From Mycobacterium sp. ITM-2016-00316 (GTDB taxonomy: Bacteria; Actinomycetota; Actinomycetes; Mycobacteriales; Mycobacteriaceae): a stretch of 64,000 nt of DNA. The notes below the pieces were generated by a model that saw only the letters and a program-made list of their open reading frames with translations, was not told the origin of the DNA and did no database searches. Of the stretch, positions 1 through 10,600 are shown piece after piece. The position numbers and the translations under genes were made by a program. Position 1 is the first letter of the stretch; every line of letters begins with the position of its first letter. The stretch lies in NCBI RefSeq assembly GCF_002968335.2, contig NZ_CP134398.1, positions 2,728,001 to 2,792,000 on the forward strand, read 5' to 3'.

Positions 1-379
1 CCAGCGGCCCGAAGAGCAGGCCGGCCGCGAGTGTGAACGCGGTCCGGGGAAACGGGAAAACCGTCATCACGATGTGGGCGGCGAAGAACGCGAGCGGAAA
101 CCACGGGCCGGCCGCCCTCGCCCAGTCGCGCAGCTGGATCGCACTCGGCAGCGGCACCAGAATCGCGACTGCGACGAGGATCACAATTGTGGCGGCGATG
201 CCCACCACACGACGCCGGGGCAATTGGGTGGCCGTCGACGTCACTGCGGTCCAGACCGTGCGCAACGTGGTGACGACGGGTTTCACGTCTCCCAACCCTA
301 CGGGGCGGGGGCCGGTGCCGCCGACAACGCTACTGCTCAGTAGCTTTTGCCCGCCGTACGCTGCCGTGATACCGATCAT
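1..379 (-). CDS. TVP38/TMEM64-family membrane protein (5' part, runs off the left edge)
   Basis: The minus strand is open from an ATG at 379 to the window edge (126 codons, C-terminus missing). The translation has a basic N-terminal part, then a hydrophobic helix (around VVGIAATIVILVAVAILVPL), then FPRTAFTLAAGLLFGP, which is the signature start of TVP38/TMEM64 (SNARE-associated, DedA-like) proteins. These are polytopic inner-membrane proteins thought to act in lipid transport or scrambling. A GAGG lies 5 nt before the ATG. An internal GTG near 283 is an alternative start. The gene diverges from mutA, which is also its position in M. tuberculosis (Rv1491c, from memory). The family call is secure; the physiological role is not known from sequence. 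Confidence 0.85.
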   Translation of the reverse strand, partial: MIGITAAYGGQKLLSSSVVGGTGPRPVGLGDVKPVVTTLRTVWTAVTSTATQLPRRRVVGIAATIVILVAVAILVPLPSAIQLRDWARAAGPWFPLAFFAAHIVMTVFPFPRTAFTLAAGLLFGPL

Positions 380-414
380 TTAGCCTCAGGTGAAAGAGGC
401 CAGTCACAGCTGGC

Positions 415-427
415 TAATCTAACTAAG
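415..427. promoter_or_regulatory. Bidirectional promoter core between the TVP38 gene and mutA
   Basis: The heptamer TAATCTA (415-421) reads as a TAATCT -10 box for mutA on the plus strand and as TAGATT(A) for the TVP38 gene on the minus strand. Predicted leaders are about 30 nt each, both with ribosome binding sites (AGGAG at 449-453 for mutA). A near-identical 13-mer lies between the acyltransferase gene and bioA (59331-59343). No convincing -35 box was seen. Confidence 0.5.
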
Positions 428-459
428 TCAGACAACGCTTTTTAACCCAGGAGCGGCGA

Positions 460-2289
460 GTGTCCTCGAGCGTCATTGAATCGGATCGCGAGCGCTGGCG
501 CTCCGGCGTGGCCGGCGTGCTGGCGAAGAGTCTGCGGCGCGACGCCGCGGATCTGCCTGCCGAACCGGAACGGCTGCTCGACTCGCCGACCTACGAGGGC
601 TTCCCGGTCCGGCCGCTCTACACCGCACTCGACGCGGTACCCGAGTCGCCGTTGCCCGGGCAGTGGCCGTTCGCCCGGGGCGGGGATGCGCGCCGCGATG
701 TGCTGAGCGGCTGGAAGGTCGCCGAGCAGTTCCCGGTGACGGCTTCCGGAACCTCGGAGGCCAACGGAGCGCTGTTGCTGGCCTTGACCGAGGGCACCAG
801 CGCGTTGGTGCTGCGGGTGGGCGAGCCCGCTGGGGTGGCACCGGCCGAGCTGGACCGGCTGCTCGACGGCGTGTACCTCGATCTCGTGCCGGTGGTGCTG
901 GACGCGGGTGCCGAATACGTCGCCGCCGCCGACGCCGTGCTGGCGCTGATCTCCGATTTCGACGACGAACAGCGCGGCCGGTTGTCGCTGGATCTGGGCG
1001 CCGACCCGCTGACCGCGCCGCTGAGCGGACGGGCGGCGGCGAGTGTCGACGATGTCACCGCGATCGCCGTGCGTACGGCCGGTCAGACCGGGGTGCGGGC
1101 CGTCACGGTCGACGGCCCCGCCCTGCACAACCTCGGTGCCAGCGCGTCCTGGGAGCTCGCCGGGGCCGTCGCGGCCGGCGTGAGTTACCTGCGCCTGCTG
1201 ACGGAGGCCGGTGTGCCGGTGTCCGACGCCCTGCGCCATGTCAGCTTCCGCTTCGCCGCCGACGACGACCAGTTCATGACGATCGCCAAACTGCGCGCCG
1301 CGCGCCGGCTGTGGGCTCGGGTGGCCGAGGTCGCCGGTGACGGTGCGGCGGGTGCCGCAGTGGTGCACGCGGTCTCCTCGGCGCCGATGATGAGCCAGCG
1401 CGATCCGTGGGTGAACATGCTGCGCACCACGCTGGCCGCGTTCGCCGCCGGTGTCGGTGGTGCCGACACCGTCCTGGTGGCGCCATTCGATGCCGCCATT
1501 CCCGGTGGACTGCCCGGTACCGCAACCAGTTTCACCCGACGCATGGCCCGCAACACCCAGCTGTTGTTGCTGGAGGAATCCCACCTGGGCCGGGTGCTCG
1601 ACCCGTCGGCCGGTTCGTGGTTCGTCGAGGACCTGACGGCGCAGCTGGCAGAACAGGCCTGGGCGCATTTCCAAGAGCTTGAGTCGCGTGGCGGATTCGA
1701 GGCGGCCCGCGATCACCTCGCCGAGCAGATCGCCGCGGTGCGGGACCAGCGCGCCGACGACATCGCGCACCGCCGTACCTCGCTCACCGGTGTCAACGAG
1801 TTCCCGAACCTGGGGGAGAAGCCGCTGCCGCACACCGGCGAAGCCGCAGGCATCGTGCGCTACGCGTCCGGTTTCGAGGCATTGCGGGACCGGTCGGATG
1901 CCTACCTGGCCGAGCACGGGAAACGGCCCGAGGCGGTGCTGCTCCCGCTGGGCCCGCTCGCCGAACACAACATCCGGACCACCTTCGCGTCGAACCTGCT
2001 GGCCTCCGGCGGCATCGACACCGTCAACCCCGGCACGGTGGACGCGGCCGCGGTCGCGGCGGCCGTCGACGGCCGCCGCGCGGTGGTGGTCTGCGGCACC
2101 GACGCCCGGTACGGCAGCGAGGCGGAAGCCGTCGTCGCCGCAGCACGCGATGCCGGGGTGGCACACATCTATCTCGCCGGGCCGGAGAAGGCGATCGGTG
2201 ATGCTGCCGCCCGCCCCGACGAATACCTGACCGCGAAGATCAACGCCGTCGAGGCGCTGGCGACCCTGCTCACCCGTTTGGGGGCCTGA
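460..2289 (+). CDS. mutA: Methylmalonyl-CoA mutase, small (beta) subunit
   Basis: A 609-residue protein starting at GTG 460, 6 nt after AGGAG. It forms a heterodimer with MutB that interconverts succinyl-CoA and (R)-methylmalonyl-CoA in the cytoplasm. It has the TIM-barrel substrate-domain fold recognisable in parallel with MutB (for example [20 protein letters not shown] aligns with the Mut[21 protein letters not shown] segment). Its C-terminal flavodoxin-like domain lacks the DxHxxG cobalamin-binding motif, as expected for the non-catalytic subunit. One nucleotide separates its stop from mutB, so the two are co-transcribed. In this setting the enzyme probably provides methylmalonyl-CoA for the nearby methyl-branching polyketide synthase; that link is an inference. 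Confidence 0.95.
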   Translation: MSSSVIESDRERWRSGVAGVLAKSLRRDAADLPAEPERLLDSPTYEGFPVRPLYTALDAVPESPLPGQWPFARGGDARRDVLSGWKVAEQFPVTASGTSEANGALLLALTEGTSALVLRVGEPAGVAPAELDRLLDGVYLDLVPVVLDAGAEYVAAADAVLALISDFDDEQRGRLSLDLGADPLTAPLSGRAAASVDDVTAIAVRTAGQTGVRAVTVDGPALHNLGASASWELAGAVAAGVSYLRLLTEAGVPVSDALRHVSFRFAADDDQFMTIAKLRAARRLWARVAEVAGDGAAGAAVVHAVSSAPMMSQRDPWVNMLRTTLAAFAAGVGGADTVLVAPFDAAIPGGLPGTATSFTRRMARNTQLLLLEESHLGRVLDPSAGSWFVEDLTAQLAEQAWAHFQELESRGGFEAARDHLAEQIAAVRDQRADDIAHRRTSLTGVNEFPNLGEKPLPHTGEAAGIVRYASGFEALRDRSDAYLAEHGKRPEAVLLPLGPLAEHNIRTTFASNLLASGGIDTVNPGTVDAAAVAAAVDGRRAVVVCGTDARYGSEAEAVVAAARDAGVAHIYLAGPEKAIGDAAARPDEYLTAKINAVEALATLLTRLGA

Positions 2290-2290
2290 T

Positions 2291-4540
2291 ATGACCGCCA
2301 CGAAACCCGTCCTCGGTAGCTTCGCCGACGTACCGCTGCACGGCGGCACCGGCCCGACACCGACGCCCGGTGCGGTGACCGAGCAGATCGGCATCGCCGC
2401 GGCCGCGCACGGCTACACCGCCGAGCAGCTGGTGTGGTCGACCCCGGAGGGCATCGACGTCAAACCGGTGTTCATCGGTGCCGATCGCGATGATGCGGTG
2501 GCGGCCGGTTACCCGCTGGACAGCTTCCCGGGCGAGCCGCCGTTCATCCGAGGTCCGTATCCGACGATGTATGTCAACCAGCCGTGGACCATCCGGCAGT
2601 ACGCCGGGTTCTCCACCGCCGCCGAGTCGAATGCGTTCTACCGGCGTAACCTGGCCGCCGGCCAGAAGGGTCTGTCGGTGGCCTTCGACCTGGCCACCCA
2701 CCGCGGCTATGACTCCGACCATCCCCGGGTCGCCGGCGATGTCGGGATGGCCGGTGTGGCCATCGACTCGATCCTGGACATGCGCCAGCTGTTCGACGGG
2801 ATCGATCTGGGCAGCGTCTCGGTGTCGATGACGATGAACGGTGCGGTGCTGCCGATCCTCGCGCTCTACGTCGCCGCCGCCGAGGAACAGGGCGTACCGC
2901 CGGAGAAGCTGGCCGGGACCATCCAGAACGACATCCTCAAGGAGTTCATGGTCCGCAACACCTACATCTATCCGCCGAAACCTTCCATGCGGATCATCTC
3001 CGACATCTTCGGCTACACCAGCGCCAAGATGCCGAAGTACAACAGCATCTCGATCTCGGGCTATCACATCCAGGAGGCCGGTGCCACGGCCGATCTGGAA
3101 CTCGCCTACACGCTGGCCGACGGTGTCGAGTACATCAAGGCCGGGCTGGACGCCGGGCTGGACATCGACAAGTTCGCGCCCCGGCTGTCCTTCTTCTGGG
3201 GCATCGGGATGAACTTCTTCATGGAGGTCGCCAAACTGCGCGCCGGCCGGCTGCTGTGGAGCGAGCTGGTCGCGCAGTTCGACCCGAAGAGCGCCAAATC
3301 CCAGTCCCTGCGCACCCATTCGCAGACCTCGGGCTGGTCGCTGACCGCTCAGGACCCGTTCAACAACGTGGCACGCACCTGTATCGAGGCGATGGCCGCC
3401 ACCCAGGGCCACACCCAGTCGCTGCACACCAACGCCCTCGACGAGGCGCTGGCGCTGCCGACCGACTTCTCGGCGCGCATCGCCCGCAACACCCAGCTGC
3501 TGCTGCAGCAGGAGTCCGGCACCACCCGGCCGATCGACCCGTGGGGCGGTTCGTACTACGTGGAGTGGCTGACCCATCAGCTCGCCGAGAAGGCCCGCGC
3601 CCACCTCAAGGAGGTCGCCGAGTACGGCGGCATGGCCCAGGCCATCGGTGAGGGCATCCCGAAGCTGCGCATCGAAGAGGCAGCTGCGCGCACCCAGGCG
3701 CGCATCGATTCCGGTGCGCAGCCGGTCATCGGCATCAACAAGTACGCGGTGGCCGAGGATCAGGAGATCGAGGTCCTCAAGGTCGAGAACAGCCGGGTGC
3801 GCAGCGAGCAGCTGGCCAAGCTGGCGCAACTGCGCGCCGACCGCGACGAGGCGGCGACCCAGGCGGCACTGGCCGAACTGACCCGTGCCGCAGCGGCCAC
3901 CGGTGTCGCGGGCGCCGACGGGCTGGACAACAATCTGATGGCGCTGGCCATCAACGCCGCCCGCGTGCACGCCACCGTCGGCGAGATCTCCGACGCCCTG
4001 GAGAAGGTGTACGGCCGGCATCAGGCCGAGATCCGCACCATTGCCGGGGTCTACCGCGATGAGGTCGGGAAGGCTGGGAATGTGGCTACCGCAACGGATC
4101 TGGTGGAGCGTTTCGCCGACGCCGATGGCCGCCGGCCCCGCATCCTGGTCGCCAAGATGGGCCAGGACGGTCACGACCGCGGCCAGAAGGTGATCGCCAC
4201 CGCCTTCGCCGACATCGGTTTCGACGTGGACGTCGGCTCGCTGTTCTCCACCCCCGACGAGGTGGCGCGCCAGGCCGCCGACAACGACGTGCACGTCGTC
4301 GGGGTGTCCTCGCTGGCCGCCGGCCACCTGACGCTGGTGCCTGCCCTGCGCGACGCACTGGCCGAGGTCGGTCGTCCCGACATCATGGTGGTCGTCGGCG
4401 GCGTGATCCCCCCTGGTGACTTCGACGAGCTCTACGCGGCCGGCGCGACCGCGATCTTCCCGCCGGGCACCGTGATCGCCGATGCCGCCATCGGTCTGCT
4501 GCACAAGCTCGCCGACCGACTCGGCTACACCCTGAGCTAG
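2291..4540 (+). CDS. mutB: Methylmalonyl-CoA mutase, large (alpha, catalytic) subunit
   Basis: A 749-residue protein, the usual length. The N-terminal half is the (beta/alpha)8 substrate domain with the conserved [19 protein letters not shown] active-site stretch (about residues 95-115). The C-terminal domain has the base-off B12 motif D626-G-H628-D-R-G631, where His628 would be the lower cobalt ligand. The GG and SxL loops of the B12 domain follow ([18 protein letters not shown]). It is adenosylcobalamin-dependent and isomerises methylmalonyl-CoA and succinyl-CoA. It is followed immediately, without a gap, by meaB, the GTPase that protects and loads this subunit. No anomalies were seen. Confidence 0.97.
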   Translation: MTATKPVLGSFADVPLHGGTGPTPTPGAVTEQIGIAAAAHGYTAEQLVWSTPEGIDVKPVFIGADRDDAVAAGYPLDSFPGEPPFIRGPYPTMYVNQPWTIRQYAGFSTAAESNAFYRRNLAAGQKGLSVAFDLATHRGYDSDHPRVAGDVGMAGVAIDSILDMRQLFDGIDLGSVSVSMTMNGAVLPILALYVAAAEEQGVPPEKLAGTIQNDILKEFMVRNTYIYPPKPSMRIISDIFGYTSAKMPKYNSISISGYHIQEAGATADLELAYTLADGVEYIKAGLDAGLDIDKFAPRLSFFWGIGMNFFMEVAKLRAGRLLWSELVAQFDPKSAKSQSLRTHSQTSGWSLTAQDPFNNVARTCIEAMAATQGHTQSLHTNALDEALALPTDFSARIARNTQLLLQQESGTTRPIDPWGGSYYVEWLTHQLAEKARAHLKEVAEYGGMAQAIGEGIPKLRIEEAAARTQARIDSGAQPVIGINKYAVAEDQEIEVLKVENSRVRSEQLAKLAQLRADRDEAATQAALAELTRAAAATGVAGADGLDNNLMALAINAARVHATVGEISDALEKVYGRHQAEIRTIAGVYRDEVGKAGNVATATDLVERFADADGRRPRILVAKMGQDGHDRGQKVIATAFADIGFDVDVGSLFSTPDEVARQAADNDVHVVGVSSLAAGHLTLVPALRDALAEVGRPDIMVVVGGVIPPGDFDELYAAGATAIFPPGTVIADAAIGLLHKLADRLGYTLS

Positions 4541-5518
4541 ATGAGCCCTTCAGTGGCCGAACTGGCCGCGGCGGTGCGCGGCGGTGACCGTTCCGGCCTG
4601 GCGCGGGCGATCACCCTCGTCGAGTCGACGCGCGCCGATCACCGGCGGCAGGCCCAGGAGCTGCTGCTGGAGCTGATGCCCGAAGCGGGTGGTGCCGTCC
4701 ACGTCGGCATCACCGGTGTGCCGGGTGTCGGGAAGTCGACGACCATCGAGGCGCTCGGTATGCACCTGATCGAGGCCGGGCACCGGGTGGCCGTGCTGGC
4801 GGTCGATCCCTCCTCGACCCGCACCGGCGGATCGATCCTCGGCGACAAAACCCGGATGGCCAAGCTTGCTGTGCACCCGGACGCCTATATCCGACCGTCG
4901 CCGACCTCGGGCACCCTGGGCGGTGTGGCCCGCGCGACGCGGGAGACGATCGTGCTGCTGGAGGCGGCCGGCTTCGATGTGATCCTCGTCGAGACGGTGG
5001 GGGTGGGGCAGTCCGAGGTGACGGTGTCCGACATGGTGGACACCTTCGTGTTCCTGACCCTGGCCCGGACCGGCGATCAGCTGCAGGGCATCAAGAAGGG
5101 CGTTCTCGAGCTCGCCGATGTGGTGGTGGTCAACAAGGCCGACGGCGAGCATGCCGTCGAGGCGAAGGCCGCCGCGCGTGAACTGACGGGCGCGCTGCGC
5201 CTCATCTACCCGCGCGAAACTCTTTGGCGGCCACCGGTTCTCACCATGAGCGCCTTGACCGGCGATGGTTTGGCCGAGCTGTGGGAGACCGTCGAGAAGC
5301 ACCGCAAGGTACTGACCGATGCGGGGGAGTTCGACGCTCGTCGTCGTCAGCAGCAGGTGAACTGGACGTGGGCAATGGTCCGCGACACGGTGCTGGACCG
5401 GGTGCTCGGCAATCCCGAGGTCAAGCGCATCCGTTCCGAGCTGGAGCGTCAGGTGCGCGATGGCGAGCTGACCCCGGCGCTGGCGGCCCAGCAGATCCTC
5501 GACGCCGCAGACGGGTGA
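4541..5518 (+). CDS. meaB: MeaB/ArgK-family G3E GTPase, mutase chaperone
   Basis: A 325-residue protein whose ATG directly follows the mutB stop codon. It has a P-loop G59-VPGVGKST67, a switch region rich in DPSSTRTGGSILGDKTRM, and the NKAD guanine-specificity motif. This is the MeaB/ArgK/MMAA family, which gates adenosylcobalamin transfer into methylmalonyl-CoA mutase and protects it from inactivation. The old name ArgK (arginine transport kinase) is a historical misassignment. Translational coupling to mutB fits a 1:1 accessory role. Cytoplasmic. Confidence 0.95.
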   Translation: MSPSVAELAAAVRGGDRSGLARAITLVESTRADHRRQAQELLLELMPEAGGAVHVGITGVPGVGKSTTIEALGMHLIEAGHRVAVLAVDPSSTRTGGSILGDKTRMAKLAVHPDAYIRPSPTSGTLGGVARATRETIVLLEAAGFDVILVETVGVGQSEVTVSDMVDTFVFLTLARTGDQLQGIKKGVLELADVVVVNKADGEHAVEAKAAARELTGALRLIYPRETLWRPPVLTMSALTGDGLAELWETVEKHRKVLTDAGEFDARRRQQQVNWTWAMVRDTVLDRVLGNPEVKRIRSELERQVRDGELTPALAAQQILDAADG

Positions 5519-5608
5519 GCTGGGCAAGGTTACCGTTTTGGGAACCCCCCTGGTCTTACGGATAGGTAACGCCCCTCGCTAGTTAGCCAGACGGCGAGGT
5601 AAATTGGT

Positions 5609-6928
5609 TTGACTGTGACCTACGCGATAGATGGTGAGCGCAGCGCGGCGCCCACCGAGATCGGCAATAGCGCGGCGATCCCCGATGGCAATGCGTTGCC
5701 CCGCGGGATCCAGGGTGCGGCGGACCCCAACTTCGCATGCGCGGTATCGGCGTTCGGCAAGCTCTTCGGGCATCCCCGATTCGGTGGCGGTGCGCTGTCG
5801 GTCTATCTGGACGGCGTCCCCGTCGTCGACGTGTGGACCGGGTGGGCCGATCGGAAGGGCAGGCAGCACTGGAGCGCGGACACCGGCGCGATGGTGTTCT
5901 CCGCGACGAAGGGGATGGCCTCGACCGTCATCCACCGGCTCGTGGACCGCGGGCTCATCGACTACGACGCCCCCATGGCGGAGTACTGGCCCGAATTCGG
6001 CGCCAACGGTAAGGCCGCCATCACGGTGCGCGAGGTGTTACGGCACCGGGCCGGCCTGTCCCAGCTCAACGGAGTCAGCAGAGCGGATCTGCTCGACCAC
6101 ACCGGGATGGAGGAGCGAATCGCCGCCGCACCGGCCGGTCTGCTGCGGGGGCGCCCGGCCTACCACGCGGTGACCTACGGCTGGCTGGTCTCCGGCCTGG
6201 CCCGGTCGGTGACCGGCCTCGGCATGCGGGAGCTGTTCCGCCGGGAACTGGCGGCACCGCTCGACGTCGACGGTGTGCATCTCGGCCGTCCGCCGGTGGC
6301 GGCGCCGACGCAGCCGGCGCAGATCATCGGCCCGCAGCGGCACCTGCAGAACCCGATCTTCAACGCGGTGGCGCCGCATCTGGCCGCGCTGCCGTGGTCC
6401 GGCGGTCTGGGAGCGCTGTACTTCCCGGGGATGAAGTCGATGGTGCAGGGCGATACGCCACTGCTGGACAGCGAGATGGCATCGGCCAACGGTGTCGCGA
6501 CGGCGCGCGCCCTGGCCCGGATGTACGGCGCGATCGCCAACGGGGGAGACCTCGACGGCAACCGGTTCCTCTCCCGAGAGCTGGTGGCCGGCCTGACCGG
6601 GCCGCGCAGTCTGCATCCGGACGGCTCGATCGTGCTACCGATGGCCTTCCATCTCGGCTACCACTCGCTGCCCTTTCCCGGCATGCTGCCGGGCTTCGGG
6701 CACGTCGGCCTGGGAGGCTCGCTCGGCTGGGCCGATCCGGCCACCGGATTGGCCTTCGGGTACGTGCACAACCGCCTGCTGACCCCGCTCGTGTTGGCTG
6801 ACCAGGCGGGCTTCGTGGCCACCGCCGCGCTCATCCGGCGCGGCGCGGCGCGTGCTCGGGACCGCGGATTCGAGGCCATCCCGCGGCTCGGAACGGCCTT
6901 CGCGGGGCCCTCCGCCGCGGCCGTCTGA
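5609..6928 (+). CDS. lipL: Serine beta-lactamase-like esterase/lipase, LipL type
   Basis: A 439-residue class-C beta-lactamase/EstB-fold protein. The catalytic SxxK tetrad is S98-A-T-K101 (MVFSATKGMAS). The tyrosine motif region is around HAVTYGWLVSG, and a late GHVGLGGS segment takes the place of the KTG box. There is no signal peptide. LipL (Rv1497) of M. tuberculosis is syntenic and is an esterase, so an ester hydrolase is more likely than an antibiotic-degrading enzyme. The chosen start is TTG 5609; GTG 5615 two codons later is equally possible, with GCGAGG about 9 nt upstream. It lies between the mutase operon and the polyketide promoter, so it may act on acyl esters of the nearby glycolipid, but nothing in the sequence proves that. 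Confidence 0.85.
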   Translation: MTVTYAIDGERSAAPTEIGNSAAIPDGNALPRGIQGAADPNFACAVSAFGKLFGHPRFGGGALSVYLDGVPVVDVWTGWADRKGRQHWSADTGAMVFSATKGMASTVIHRLVDRGLIDYDAPMAEYWPEFGANGKAAITVREVLRHRAGLSQLNGVSRADLLDHTGMEERIAAAPAGLLRGRPAYHAVTYGWLVSGLARSVTGLGMRELFRRELAAPLDVDGVHLGRPPVAAPTQPAQIIGPQRHLQNPIFNAVAPHLAALPWSGGLGALYFPGMKSMVQGDTPLLDSEMASANGVATARALARMYGAIANGGDLDGNRFLSRELVAGLTGPRSLHPDGSIVLPMAFHLGYHSLPFPGMLPGFGHVGLGGSLGWADPATGLAFGYVHNRLLTPLVLADQAGFVATAALIRRGAARARDRGFEAIPRLGTAFAGPSAAAV

Positions 6929-6948
6929 CGGGCTGCGCCGAGGGCGAT

Positions 6949-6972
6949 TTCGGTTGCCCGAAGTTTTGCTTG
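6949..6972 (+). terminator. Possible weak intrinsic terminator after lipL
   Basis: A TTCGG-TTGC-CCGAA hairpin (6949-6962) is followed by GTTTTGCTT. The stem is only 5 bp and the T-run is interrupted, so this is a weak candidate, but it is the only hairpin plus T-stretch seen between lipL and the pks promoter. Confidence 0.3.
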
Positions 6973-7366
6973 CTCCCGCAAATATGCAGGTGGTACCGCC
7001 GGTCGCATGATATTGCTACGGCCCCTGAACGTTGGCTGTGCCAATCATGTGGAAGGTGTCCCGAACCCGAAATCCAGCCGACCACGCCGGGAATGGTCAA
7101 CGCGCCCGCGTGTGCGGTTTCCGTTACACGTCTTTGAATTGCCATAGGAGTTTTCCGACCGGCCGCCGGCGCCGCCTGAGCGCCCACCGGGCCCGTGTCC
7201 GTACTTACTCTGGGGTAGTTGTTACGGGTGTTTCCAGTGCTAGAGGCCCTATGTGGATCAATTTGTGAGTTGGCTGGACGTCTCGGCGCGCCTCGAGTGC
7301 GCCGTCGCGGCAATTGATAAGTTTGCCGAACTTGTTTGCTGAACTGAGCTCTGGCTAATACCCGGC

Positions 7367-7395
7367 TTGACAAGGTGAGCCGCATCACATTTACT
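7367..7395 (+). promoter_or_regulatory. Predicted SigA-type promoter of the polyketide/glycolipid operon
   Basis: A consensus -35 TTGACA (7367-7372), a 17-nt spacer and a -10 TTTACT (7390-7395). The transcription start would be near 7402, giving a leader of about 295 nt before the pks start codon. Mycobacterial promoters rarely carry a perfect -35, so this is a strong candidate. Confidence 0.6.
7374..7389. promoter_or_regulatory. CRP/Cmr-like dyad in the promoter spacer
   Basis: GGTGA-GCCGCA-TCACA matches 9 of 10 conserved positions of the CRP consensus TGTGA-N6-TCACA. It occupies the spacer between the -35 and -10 of the pks promoter, a position that usually means repression by steric occlusion. 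The match is by eye; no scoring was done. Confidence 0.45.
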
Positions 7396-7697
7396 AAAAC
7401 GTCAATAAGACAATGGATCCGCAGGTTGCGGCACTATCGGGAAGTTGCTGGATGTCGAGGATGTAGCTGGTGTAGCCTGCGCCTCGCGGCACTAGAAGCT
7501 GTAGAGTCCTCAGTGGATTTGCTCAGTTTTTAACGCCATCGTCAACGGAGACGACTACGCTACCGACTCACGGACGAGTCTCAGCGAGGTGCGGGAAAGG
7601 AAACAGGGCCTGCGCGCAAAGGCGCCCAAGGTAGTCCACACGCCGCAGATTTGCTTGCTCAGTCTTGCAGTACCCGCCTGGAAGAGGTTTGAACTAC

Positions 7698-10600
7698 GTG
7701 GTTGAGACACCTGTCACAGCGGTCGCCGTCATCGGGATGGCGTGCCGATTGCCTGGCGGAATCGACTCACCTGACCAGATGTGGCAGGCGCTGCTCAAGG
7801 GTCAGGACCTCGTCACCACGATCCCGGAGAGCCGCTGGGATGCCGACGAGTACTACGACCCCGAGCCCGGAGTCCCCGGTCGCTCGGTGTCCAAATGGGG
7901 CGCCTTCCTCGACGACGTAGCGGGCTTCGACGCCGACTTCTTCGGTATCAGCGATCGGGAGGCCACCGCCGTCGATCCGCAGCACCGGCTGCTGCTGGAA
8001 ACGGCGTGGGAAGCGATCGAGCACGCCGGCGTCGATCCGGCGTCCCTGGAGGGTTCGCGCACCGGTGTGTTCATGGGCCTGACCCATGGCGATTACCAAC
8101 TGGTCGCCGCCGACGCCCATGCCATCGAGGGTCCCTACGGCTTCACCGGCAACAACTTCAGCCTGGCCTCCGGGCGTATCTCGTATCACCTCGGTCTGCG
8201 TGGCCCGGCCTCCTCGGTGGACTCCGCCTGCTCCTCGGGCCTGCTGGCGCTGCACATGGGAGCCAGAAGCCTGCACGAGGGCGAGAGCGATCTGGTGCTC
8301 GCCGGTGGCGTGACGATCGTGCTGGAGCCCCGCAAATTGTCCTCGGGTTCGGCCCAGGGCATGCTCTCGCCCACCGGACACTGCCATGCCTTCGACGCCG
8401 CAGCCGACGGATTCGTCCCCGGTGAGGCCGTCGGAGTGGTGCTGCTCAAGCGGCTCGCCGATGCCCAGCGCGACGGTGACCGGGTTCTCGCGGTCGTCCG
8501 CGGCACCGCCGCCAACCAGGACGGCCACACCGTCAACATCGCGACCCCGTCCCGTGACGCGCAGGTCGCCGTCTACCAGGAGGCGCTGGCGGTCGGCGCG
8601 GTGGATGCGCAGACCGTCGGCCTGATCGAGGCGCACGGCACCGGCACCCCGGTCGGTGACCCGATCGAGTACTCCAGCCTCGCCGCGGTCTACGGCGGCG
8701 CCGGCCCGGTCGCACTGGGCTCGTGCAAGACCAACTTCGGCCACTCCCAGTCCGCCTCGGGAGCCATCGGACTGATCAAGAGCGTGCTTGCGCTGCAGCA
8801 CGCCACCGTGCCGCCCAACATCCACTTCAGCCGGCTGCCCGACGAGCTGGCGAGCATCAAGACCGACCTGTACGTGCCCACGGCCGCCACCGCGTGGCCG
8901 GCCGGCGAGCAGCCCCGGCGCGCCGCGGTGTCCGCCTACGGTCTGTCCGGCACGAATGTGCACGCGATCCTCGAAGAGGCCCCCGTCGCCGCCGCGGCGG
9001 ACACCGGGGCCGACGGCCCGCAGATCTTCGTGCTGTCGTCGACGTCGGCGGAGGGCCTGCGTAGCACCGCCGGCCGGCTGGCCGACTGGGTCACCGAGCG
9101 CGCCGACACCCTGAATCTGCACGACCTGGCCTACACCCTGGCCCGGCGCCGTGCGCACCGCCCGGTGCGCACCACGGTGCTGGCCCACGATCACGCCACC
9201 CTCGTCGCGGCACTGCGCGAGGTCGCCGACGGCGAGACGCCGTATCAGGGCGCGGTGGCCAAGGACGACCGCGGCCCGGTGATGGTGTTCTCCGGCCAGG
9301 GCTCGCAGTGGGCGGCCATGGGCGCCGGACTGCTCACGAGCGAACCCGCCTTCGCGGCGGCCGTCGCCGAGATCGAACCGCTGATCGCCGCCGAGTCCGG
9401 CTTCTCGGTCACCGAGGAGCTGCGCGCCTCGGTCACCGTCACCGGTATCGACAAGGTGCAGCCGACCGTGTTCACCATGCAGGTGGCGCTGGCCGCGACG
9501 TTGAAGGCCTACGGCGTGCTGCCCGGCGCGGTGATCGGCCACTCGATGGGCGAGGTCGCCGCAGCCGTGGTCTCCGGCGTGCTCACCCTCGAAGACGGTG
9601 TCAAGGTGATCTGCCGGCGCTCCAAGCTGATGGCCACCATCGCCGGTTCCGGTGCGATGGCCTCGGTGGAGTTGCCCGCCCAGCAGGTGCTCTCGGAGCT
9701 GGCCGCACGCGGTATCAACGACGTGGTGCTGTCGGTGGTCGCGTCGCCCAAGTCGACCGTCGTGGGTGGCGCCAAGGAGTCGATCCGCGAGCTGGTTGCC
9801 GACTGGGAGAGCCGCGACGTGATGGCGCGCGAGGTCGCCGTGGACGTGGCCTCGCATTCGCCGCAGGTGGATCCGATCCTCGATGACCTGGCCGACGCGC
9901 TGGAGGATCTGGAGCCGTCCGAGCCGAACGTCGAGTACTACTCGGCAACGCTGTACGACCCCCGCGACATCGCCGACTGGGATGCCGACTACTGGGTCGA
10001 CAACCTGCGCCACGCGGTGCGCTTCGCGGCCGCCGTGCAGGCCGCACTCGAAGACGGCTACCGGGTGTTCACCGAGCTGTCCCCGCACCCGCTGCTGACC
10101 CACGCCGTCGACCAGACGGCCAGCAGCCTGGACATCAGCCATGCCGCGCTGGCCAGTGTGCGCCGCGAACAGGAACTGCCGTACGGGCTGCGCGCCGTGC
10201 TCGCCGACCTGCACAACGCGGGTGCCCACATCGATTTCTCGGTCCTGTACCCGTCCGGCAACCTGGTCGACGCACCGCTGCCGAGCTGGACGCACCGCGA
10301 GCTCATGCTGGTGCGCGATCCGCACGAGCTGGCGCCCGGCGGCGCCACCATCGCCGTGCATCCGCTGCTGGGTGCGCACGTGCGGCTGCCCGAGGAGCCC
10401 GAACGTCACGCCTGGCAGGCAGATGTCGGCACGGAGACTCAGCCCTGGCTGGGCGACCATCAGGTGCACAACGTCGCCGCCCTGCCCGGTGCCGCGTACT
10501 GCGAGATGGCGCTGGCCGCCGCGCGTACCGTCCACGGCGATACCGGCGAGGTGCACGACATCACCTTCGATCAACTCCTGCTCCTGGAGGAGAACACCGA

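Larger units (their letters stand above)
6929..7697. other. Long intergenic leader upstream of the polyketide synthase
   Basis: About 770 nt without a convincing gene. It is visibly richer in A and T than the flanking genes. It holds a weak hairpin after lipL (6949-6962), a strong predicted promoter (7367-7395) with a CRP-like dyad inside it, a 9-nt direct repeat GCGGCACTA (7428-7436 and 7486-7494), and a predicted leader of about 290 nt. Short open frames here show no protein-like composition. Confidence 0.6.

Noticed and set aside
442..2394. 650-codon minus-strand frame opposite mutA
   Set aside because: Shadow of mutA; the plus-strand product is a clear mutase subunit with a binding site at its start.
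7032..7268. 78-codon frame in the pks leader
   Set aside because: Arg-rich random-looking translation, no ribosome binding site, and it lies upstream of the predicted promoter.
7665..7697. TTG 7665 or TTG 7689 as the PKS start
   Set aside because: Neither has a properly spaced ribosome binding site; GGAAGAGG is 10 nt before GTG 7698 but only 1 nt before TTG 7689.
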